This document shows, in pieces, positions 14,965-19,927 of a stretch of 19,927 nucleotides of DNA. Numbering within the stretch: the first letter of the stretch is position 1; the number at the start of each line of letters is the position of its first letter. The stretch comes from CAYJHC01 sp964370035 (GTDB lineage Bacteria > Bacillota > Clostridia > Peptostreptococcales > Anaerovoracaceae), in contig CAYJGT010000026.1 of assembly GCA_964370035.1 (NCBI GenBank), forward strand, positions 1 to 19,927. The letters run 5' to 3'. Below the pieces are notes generated by a model. The model worked only from the letters and a program-made list of their open reading frames with translations, searched no databases and was not told where the DNA came from. Position numbers and translations under genes: made by a program.

Positions 14965-17085
14965 ATGAATTACAATTTGATTTATAACACAAAAAACAGG
15001 ATTAGACTCCGCTTCGGAAAATATGCAATAACAAAAGAGCAAGGCTTTGAACTCAAAGCCTTGCTCTTAGAGTTACCTGGAGTTAAATCTGTAACAACTA
15101 ACCATTTAAATGGCGGAGTATTAATTCTACACAATGACAATACGAGCAAAGATGACGTATTCAACAAATTAGACAATTTAGATATTACTCAGCTACCAGG
15201 ATTACCAATTAATTTAGAGCTTGATAAAATTGATTCAGATTTTAAAAAGGGTCTAATGAAATTATGCGCGTGGCACTTTGGCAGCAAAGGCCTTCTTCGC
15301 TTATTTGCCCCTCTTTGGGTAAGGTGGATGCATACCGCAATTAAGGCTCTTCCATACATTAAAGACGGCCTACAATGTCTTCTAAAGAGAAAAGTTACTG
15401 TTGAAGTTCTTGATGGAACTGCTATTGGAGCCTCTCTCTTATCAGGACATCATTCCACCGCTTCATCAGTTATGTTCCTGCTATCTCTTTCAGATTTACT
15501 TATGAGCTATTCAAATGCACGAGCAAAGAATGCATTAATTAGCAGCCTTGCTATAAATATTGATACAGTTTGGGTAATAAGAGACGATATTGAAGTTTCT
15601 ATTCCAATGAGCGAATTAGCTATTGGCGATCAAGTAAAAGTTAGAACTGGCAATATGATCCCTATAGATGGAACTATACTTTCTGGAGACGCCCTTATAA
15701 ACGAAGCAATGATGACTGGAGAGCCTTTACCTGCTCATAAAACCGTTGCTGGAACAGTCTTCGCCGGCACTGTATTAGAAGATGGAGATATAACTATTAA
15801 AGTTACTGCCCTAGCTAATAATTCGCGAGTATCAAAGATAATCGAAATGATAGAAAGTGATGAAGAGCACAAAGCTTCTATTCAAAGCAATGCTGAAAGA
15901 TTAGCCGATGGCATAGTTCCTATTAGCTTCACTCTTTTCTTTGCTACTCTACTGTTTACTAGAAATATCTCTAGAGCATTATCCGTTTTAATGGTAGACT
16001 TTTCTTGTGCTATCAAGCTGACAACACCTTTAGTAATAATCACTGCATTAAAAGAAGCTTCGCAAAACCAAATTTTAGTCAAAGGTGGAAAGTATTTAGA
16101 AACACTTTCTAAGGTAGATACTGTTGTATTTGATAAAACGGGGACTCTAACAAAAGCAACCCCTGAAATTTCGAAAGTAATTTCTATTAGTGACAACTAC
16201 AGTGAAGATAATGTACTCACTATTGCCGCGTGCTTGGAAGAACACTTCCCACACAGCGTTGCCTCTGCTATTGTTTCTCACGCAGAAAAAAAAGGCTTAC
16301 ACCATCCTGAAGAACATGCAAAAGTGGAATACATTGTAGCCCATGGTATTGCAAGCTCTTATGATGAGCATAGGGCCGTAATAGGCAGCCGCCATTTTGT
16401 TTTTGAAGATGAAGGCATTCAAATACCTAAAGAAAAAGAAAACCAGCTTAATGAAAAAATCGGAAGTGACAGTGCCGTTTATTTAGCTATTGATAACGAA
16501 TTAATTGGTGTCATCTGTATTAATGACCCACCTAGAGAAGATGCTAAACTTGCCGTAGAACTACTTAGAAAAGAAGGTATAAATGAAATAATAATGATGA
16601 CAGGAGATAGTGAATCTACAGCCAAAAGCATTTCTGAACAACTAGGCTTAGATAAGTATTACGCTGCTGTATTACCAGATGGTAAGGCAAAGCTTATTCA
16701 CCAATTAAAAGATGAAGGAAAAATAGTTTTAATGATTGGAGATGGTATTAATGATGCCCCAGCACTAAGCACAGCTAATGTTTCTATGTCACTAAAGAGT
16801 TCGTCTGACTTAGCAAGAGAAGTATCTGATATTTCAATACATTCAGAATCTTTGATAAAAATAATAGATGCAATTAAATTATCAAAAGCATTAATGAAAA
16901 AAATATCCAACAATTATCAGTTTATAGTAGGATTTAACACTGGATTAATTGGTTTTGGAGTTTTTGGTGCAATATCTAGTGGAACTTCAGCCTTATTGCA
17001 CAACACCTCTACTTTAGCCTTAGCTGGTCTTTCAGCTAGACCATTAATATTAGGAAAGGATATAACAGATCATGAAACAACATAA
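14965..17085 (+). CDS. P1B-type heavy-metal ATPase with non-canonical FSC motif (FezB/P1B-6-like)
   Basis: I start at the ATG at 14965 (706 residues): AAGGGG lies 7 bases upstream, too close to the ATG at 14959. Residues about 1-60 form an HMA-like domain without the CxxC metal site (NRIRLRFGKYAITKEQ). All P-type core motifs are present: TGE (251-253), DKTGT with phosphorylated Asp390, an HP-loop equivalent EEHFPHS (about 426-432), MMTGDS and GDGINDAP (592-599). The membrane metal motif, usually CPC, reads FSCAIKL (346-352), so only the last Cys remains. That excludes ordinary copper or zinc exporters and fits the P1B-6 group, to which ferrosome FezB belongs. The likely substrate is iron; manganese or another divalent metal is an alternative. 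Confidence 0.9.
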   Translation: MNYNLIYNTKNRIRLRFGKYAITKEQGFELKALLLELPGVKSVTTNHLNGGVLILHNDNTSKDDVFNKLDNLDITQLPGLPINLELDKIDSDFKKGLMKLCAWHFGSKGLLRLFAPLWVRWMHTAIKALPYIKDGLQCLLKRKVTVEVLDGTAIGASLLSGHHSTASSVMFLLSLSDLLMSYSNARAKNALISSLAINIDTVWVIRDDIEVSIPMSELAIGDQVKVRTGNMIPIDGTILSGDALINEAMMTGEPLPAHKTVAGTVFAGTVLEDGDITIKVTALANNSRVSKIIEMIESDEEHKASIQSNAERLADGIVPISFTLFFATLLFTRNISRALSVLMVDFSCAIKLTTPLVIITALKEASQNQILVKGGKYLETLSKVDTVVFDKTGTLTKATPEISKVISISDNYSEDNVLTIAACLEEHFPHSVASAIVSHAEKKGLHHPEEHAKVEYIVAHGIASSYDEHRAVIGSRHFVFEDEGIQIPKEKENQLNEKIGSDSAVYLAIDNELIGVICINDPPREDAKLAVELLRKEGINEIIMMTGDSESTAKSISEQLGLDKYYAAVLPDGKAKLIHQLKDEGKIVLMIGDGINDAPALSTANVSMSLKSSSDLAREVSDISIHSESLIKIIDAIKLSKALMKKISNNYQFIVGFNTGLIGFGVFGAISSGTSALLHNTSTLALAGLSARPLILGKDITDHETT
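15035..15068 (+). other. strong hairpin inside the 5' coding region of the ATPase gene
   Basis: AAGAGCAAGGCTTT (15035-15048) and AAAGCCTTGCTCTT (15055-15068) form a perfect 14-bp stem with a 6-base loop, about 70 bases into the gene. No T run follows, so it is not a terminator. It could modulate translation, protect the 3' part of the mRNA, or be a processing site between the flavodoxin and ATPase parts of the operon. Confidence 0.7.
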
Positions 17086-17152
17086 ATTTTGGTCATATCT
17101 TGCAGTATTTGCCATGGTAATGTGCATAATTACTGGAAAGAAGCACAAATAA
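17072..17152 (+). CDS. 26-aa membrane peptide overlapping the ATPase stop codon
   Basis: An ATG inside the last codons of the ATPase gene opens a 26-codon frame, overlapping it by 14 bases. The peptide begins MKQHKFWSYLAV and ends IITGKKHK: basic ends surround one hydrophobic segment of about 16 residues (W7-I21), a typical single-pass small membrane protein with positive charges on both sides. AGGAAAGG lies 12 bases upstream, and the overlap suggests translational coupling to the ATPase. It could be a small regulatory subunit of the pump, or take part in membrane organisation. It resembles no family I can name with confidence. It would be missed by a standard length cutoff. Confidence 0.65.
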   Translation: MKQHKFWSYLAVFAMVMCIITGKKHK

Positions 17153-17192
17153 TAACTTAGCCTCAGCTACGAATATTTTATAAGGAGAAAAA

Positions 17193-17723
17193 ATGTCAGA
17201 TAAACATATTCACCATAATCATAATGACCCTAATCATGTATGCGCTTGTCATAGCAATTTAGAGGGTACTAGTTGTTCTTCAAATAAAAACAGATGTTGT
17301 GGCGGAAAGCTCACTTCAAACATGCTAAGTGATGAAGAGAAACACTTCCTTGCGCATTTGTTAGAGAGATTGTATTTACCTGTATCCCAATTTGTATTAA
17401 AAAGCAGCAAAGAATCTGCTTTTGCTTCAGTTACCCTGTCCCCCGTGTTCATTATTGAAGAAAAAGACACTATGGAGCAGGTTAAAGATTTTGGCAAAAT
17501 GCTGAAAGCTTTAGAAGAAAAAGGCTTTATTTCTTTGGATTTTGACATTCCTATTGATAATTATGACTATAAAGAATACACTAATTCGAGCATCTTCACT
17601 TATTTTAAGGAATGTGTTGAAGAAGGAAAAACTAAAGATGGTTTTTTAGGAGACTTAGCAGTTATTGCAAAAGGCAGCATTGCCCCTACGGAAGATTGTA
17701 AAGAGTTATTTTCAACAATTTAA
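17193..17723 (+). CDS. protein with His/Cys-rich metal-binding N-terminus, unknown family
   Basis: The 176-residue soluble protein starts with a His cluster (HIHHNHNDPNH, residues 5-15) followed by CACH, and Cys28, Cys35 and Cys36; together these look like a metal-binding region. The rest (about 40-176) is a normal globular domain beginning LTSNMLSDEEKHFLAHLLER, with FGKMLKALEEKGFISLDFD, a helix-strand pattern that could be a winged helix. It may be a metal chaperone, buffer or sensor for the ATPase operon. AAGGAGA precedes the ATG, and it follows the 26-codon frame by 40 bases. It is the last gene before a strong terminator. I cannot assign a family. Confidence 0.78.
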   Translation: MSDKHIHHNHNDPNHVCACHSNLEGTSCSSNKNRCCGGKLTSNMLSDEEKHFLAHLLERLYLPVSQFVLKSSKESAFASVTLSPVFIIEEKDTMEQVKDFGKMLKALEEKGFISLDFDIPIDNYDYKEYTNSSIFTYFKECVEEGKTKDGFLGDLAVIAKGSIAPTEDCKELFSTI

Positions 17724-17854
17724 TAAGTCCATTTTATTTATTAAAGTCTATCCGTTAAATTTATTCACAAAGTTTCACCTGCTAATTTTAAGTGCAAATC
17801 TATATAAAAAAAATTAACTCCGCTTTAAATGCGGTATTTTCGCTTATGGAAGTG

Positions 17855-17889
17855 AAAAACTCTATCCTAAAATTAGGATAGAGTTTTTT
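17855..17889. terminator. bidirectional terminator between the metal operon and the zinc-ribbon gene
   Basis: A perfect 16-bp stem (17855-17870 with 17873-17888) has a 2-base loop, with T runs on both strands (six T on plus, five on minus). It ends both the metal operon and the convergent minus-strand gene. Confidence 0.9.
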
Positions 17890-17950
17890 AGTTTAAGTAA
17901 CCGTTCTATTCTTTTGATAAGATAAAGGCTATGTCTTATGGGCCTACAAA

Positions 17951-19591
17951 TTACTTATGCACATCTTGATTATTTGCACCTTTCATCTTCGGATTGCTCA
18001 ATTTCTTCCTATGCTCGACAAAGTCATCCACCGTCCGAATATTCTTAAACTCAGAATGGGTTTCCTTTTCATAAGTATGCCTTACATCTGTATTTCGATA
18101 CCTCTTATACATTACAAGAGCAAAAGCTGGCCCTGCTACCATTGTTATCATTGTTGCAGCTTCATCTGAAAAGGCATATAACAGTACCCCCAAAATTGTA
18201 GCGATAATTTCTATGATTATAGAAACACCTATTAATTTGCCCATGTTTACAGGTACGCTTCCCATAGTTTCCTTAGTCCTAGCATTAACTGCTGTATAAT
18301 GTAATAAGCTCTTGTTACCCTTTTTTTCTTGATAACTATAAAGCCACACTGGTAAATATGCTGCAATCCATTGTTGCCCCTTCATTTCCAAGTTTTCTTG
18401 ATCCCAGCGAACACCTCTATCATAATGATCTAATGTCTCATTAGCTTTATGTCGAGCTACACTTTTTGCCTGTTTTTCAACAATTGTATTTAACCCCTCC
18501 ATGTTCATATTTCTTTTTTCTGAATTGTAACCTTTTAGATAGTTTGCATCCCATTTGGTAGCGTTTTCAGTATCAAAAGGCAATATGGAATTTATAATAT
18601 TATTTGTTGTTCCCTTTTTTTTGTAATCGATTTTGTCATCACTAGATTCAACAGTTAAATCACTAATAGTAATATCAAACTCTCTCTCTACATTATATAA
18701 GTCAGCATCATAGTAAGTATCCTCATCATCGTCATTACCAACAGTGTACTCCCTTACTAAATGTTCTCCCTGACCTTTTAAAGTGGCATGTCCATTTATA
18801 TCTACTATCATATAAGGAAGGTATACCCCAATAATATTTTCAGTTGTAAATTCCGACTTAAACTTACCGTTAGCAAAGAACTTACGAGCATTGATGAATT
18901 TCCTGACTTCGGCTTCCGCATCTTCTTTCTTCACTCCAAAAGGAAGTACAACATCTGGGATTGTTCCATTAGGAATTTGTTGATTAATTGAAAGGTAATT
19001 CCTACACCAGTGGCATCTTGATTGAGCCTGTTCATCAGTATTTATTACAACCTCTGCTCCGCAGCTTTGGCATTTCAATGTTATCATATGTTCTGCATCG
19101 GCTGCAATATCTGTTGCTCCTGCACCAACTGTTATTCCGCTTAATTTTTCAAGGTCATCCTCAATAGCTGAAGATTTTTCCGCTTCAAACTGGTGTCTAC
19201 AGAAATTACATCTAAGCTGCCCTGTGTTATTATTTAAGGAAATATCTGTTGCACCACACTTAGGGCATTTAGTCTGACCATCTTTTGCATCAGCATTAGT
19301 ATTAATCACCGTATAATTTGAAGCTTCAGCTTCAGCCGAGTCTTCGCTTTGTCCATCTTCAGTTTTTATTTCAGATTGAACTTCTGCTCCTGCTGCTGCT
19401 TCTTTTGGAGAAGCAAAGGCATTTTTCTCAGTTAAAGTAATACCATCATAGCTAGGTTCCTGTTTACCACTTGCCATTCCTGAAGCTTCTTCTTTAATCT
19501 TTGAAAAAGTATCATTTACTAAGCTTTCTCCCTCATTTACAGCACCCTTAACTTTATCAAACAAAGATTTTTTAGTATTATTATCAGCCAT
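17951..19591 (-). CDS. double zinc-ribbon membrane protein (TFIIB-type zinc ribbon-containing)
   Basis: In this 546-residue protein, an acidic, Ala- and Ser-rich region (1-100) precedes two zinc ribbons, Cys109/112...Cys128/131 and Cys174/177...Cys193/196. A large domain follows (about 205-440), with VVLPFGVKKEDAE, GVYLPYMIVDI and WIAAYLPVWLYSY, a pattern I associate with bacterial proteins annotated as TFIIB-type zinc ribbon-containing. Two membrane helices (about 453-474 and 478-497) and a basic tail end the protein. Its role is not established; it is not a transcription factor in the archaeal sense. Its ATG lies 1 base after the stop of the SHOCT gene, and its GGAGG site lies within the end of that gene, so the two are translationally coupled. 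Confidence 0.85.
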   Translation of the reverse strand: MADNNTKKSLFDKVKGAVNEGESLVNDTFSKIKEEASGMASGKQEPSYDGITLTEKNAFASPKEAAAGAEVQSEIKTEDGQSEDSAEAEASNYTVINTNADAKDGQTKCPKCGATDISLNNNTGQLRCNFCRHQFEAEKSSAIEDDLEKLSGITVGAGATDIAADAEHMITLKCQSCGAEVVINTDEQAQSRCHWCRNYLSINQQIPNGTIPDVVLPFGVKKEDAEAEVRKFINARKFFANGKFKSEFTTENIIGVYLPYMIVDINGHATLKGQGEHLVREYTVGNDDDEDTYYDADLYNVEREFDITISDLTVESSDDKIDYKKKGTTNNIINSILPFDTENATKWDANYLKGYNSEKRNMNMEGLNTIVEKQAKSVARHKANETLDHYDRGVRWDQENLEMKGQQWIAAYLPVWLYSYQEKKGNKSLLHYTAVNARTKETMGSVPVNMGKLIGVSIIIEIIATILGVLLYAFSDEAATMITMVAGPAFALVMYKRYRNTDVRHTYEKETHSEFKNIRTVDDFVEHRKKLSNPKMKGANNQDVHK

Positions 19592-19592
19592 A

Positions 19593-19927
19593 TTATAAAC
19601 CTCCTAAAACTTTAGCCTTTGCCTCATCAAATTCTGCTTGTGAAATAACTCCTTGATCTAGCAATTGTTTCATAGCTGCCAATTTTGCATATGGGTCTTC
19701 TGTAGGTGCTTGTTGTTGCATTGGCTGTTGGCCTTGCATTGGTTGTTGGCCTTGCATTGGCTGTTGTTGATACATTTGTTGTTGGCCTTGCATTGGCTGT
19801 TGTTGATACATCTGTTGTTGGCCTTGCATCGGCTGCTGTTGATACATCTGTTGTTGGCCTTGCATCGGCTGCTGTTGATACATCTGCTGTTGACCTTGTT
19901 GTGGTTGCTGTTGCAGTCCACCCATGG
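19593..19927 (-). CDS. Gln-rich protein with C-terminal SHOCT domain, partial (possibly SPFH/YdjI-like)
   Basis: Only the C-terminal part (about 111 residues) is in the window; the frame is open to the edge, and the Met near the edge need not be the start. A Gln/Met/Pro/Tyr-rich repeat (units of QGQQQMYQQQPM, then two QGQQPM) leads into a SHOCT domain of about 34 residues (DPYAKLAAMKQLLDQG..., ending KVLGGL). SHOCT is an alpha-helical motif at protein termini that is thought to promote oligomerisation. From recollection, SPFH-domain proteins with such tails are encoded beside zinc-ribbon proteins of the kind found next here, so the missing N-terminus may be an SPFH domain; this is inference. 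Confidence 0.8.
   Translation of the reverse strand, partial: MGGLQQQPQQGQQQMYQQQPMQGQQQMYQQQPMQGQQQMYQQQPMQGQQQMYQQQPMQGQQPMQGQQPMQQQAPTEDPYAKLAAMKQLLDQGVISQAEFDEAKAKVLGGL
19712..19891. repeat. in-frame tandem repeat, 36-bp units plus 18-bp half units
   Basis: Four 36-bp units start at 19748, 19784, 19820 and 19856; an 18-bp half unit starts at 19730 and a degenerate one precedes it. Units differ mainly by C/T at third codon positions. All lengths are multiples of three, so gain or loss of units would keep the reading frame. Confidence 0.85.

Noticed and set aside
17819..17834. Short CCGC/GCGG hairpin upstream of the bidirectional terminator
   Set aside because: The stem is only 4 bp and the much stronger stem at 17855-17889 explains termination.
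19712..19891. Possible CRISPR array
   Set aside because: The repeats are directly adjacent with no unique spacers and encode a Gln-rich linker in frame.
19670..19921. Second open frame with Asn/Cys-rich repeats on the minus strand
   Set aside because: It is the frame-shifted reading of the Gln repeat; its regular composition follows from the 36-bp units, and the true frame ends in a SHOCT domain.

Overview
The window looks like chromosomal DNA of a low-GC, anaerobic member of the Bacillota, most likely class Clostridia. The supporting evidence is the AT-rich base composition, strong AGGAGG-type ribosome binding sites, sigma-A-like promoters, and several families that are typical of clostridia (DUF3793, short-chain flavodoxin, DUF6110-like protein, ECF S component, iron-sulfur flavoprotein). 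The species cannot be named from the sequence alone. I see no insertion sequence, phage gene, CRISPR array or rRNA.

Layout. Bases 1-322: the 3' end of a tRNA cluster (Asn, partial; Leu; initiator Met), closed by a terminator. Bases 447-1292 (minus): two small conserved genes, DUF1697 and DUF1905. Bases 1453-1929 (plus): an anchored hypothetical protein with its own promoter and terminator. Bases 2090-4226 (minus): a small membrane protein, a DsrE-family protein and a dihydropyrimidinase. Bases 4396-6503: a divergent pair, an ECF transporter S component and a MocR/PdxR-type regulator, with a perfect 22-bp palindrome and a further half-site between them. Bases 6783-11855 (minus): a lipoprotein, a two-domain iron-sulfur flavoprotein and a dCache-GGDEF-EAL cyclic-di-GMP protein. 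Bases 12258-13535 (plus): an MFS efflux protein starting with TTG.

Bases 13554-17723 (plus) hold the most interesting unit, a compact operon: DUF3793 protein, flavodoxin, small DUF6110-like membrane protein, non-canonical P1B-type ATPase, a 26-residue membrane peptide overlapping the ATPase stop codon, and a protein with a His/Cys-rich N-terminus. It has a clear promoter, with a near-perfect 20-bp palindrome at the predicted transcription start. The small membrane protein next to a P1B ATPase that lacks the CPC motif recalls ferrosome (fez) iron-storage organelle clusters. Flavodoxin and an operator resembling DtxR-type sites fit control by iron or another metal. I read it as a candidate ferrosome or metal-homeostasis operon with extra, poorly described components. 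The assignment rests on memory of the families and gene order, not on a search.

Bases 17951-19927 (minus): a translationally coupled pair, the C-terminus of a Gln-rich SHOCT protein (probably continuing out of the window as an SPFH-type protein) and a double zinc-ribbon membrane protein. A bidirectional terminator separates this pair from the metal operon.
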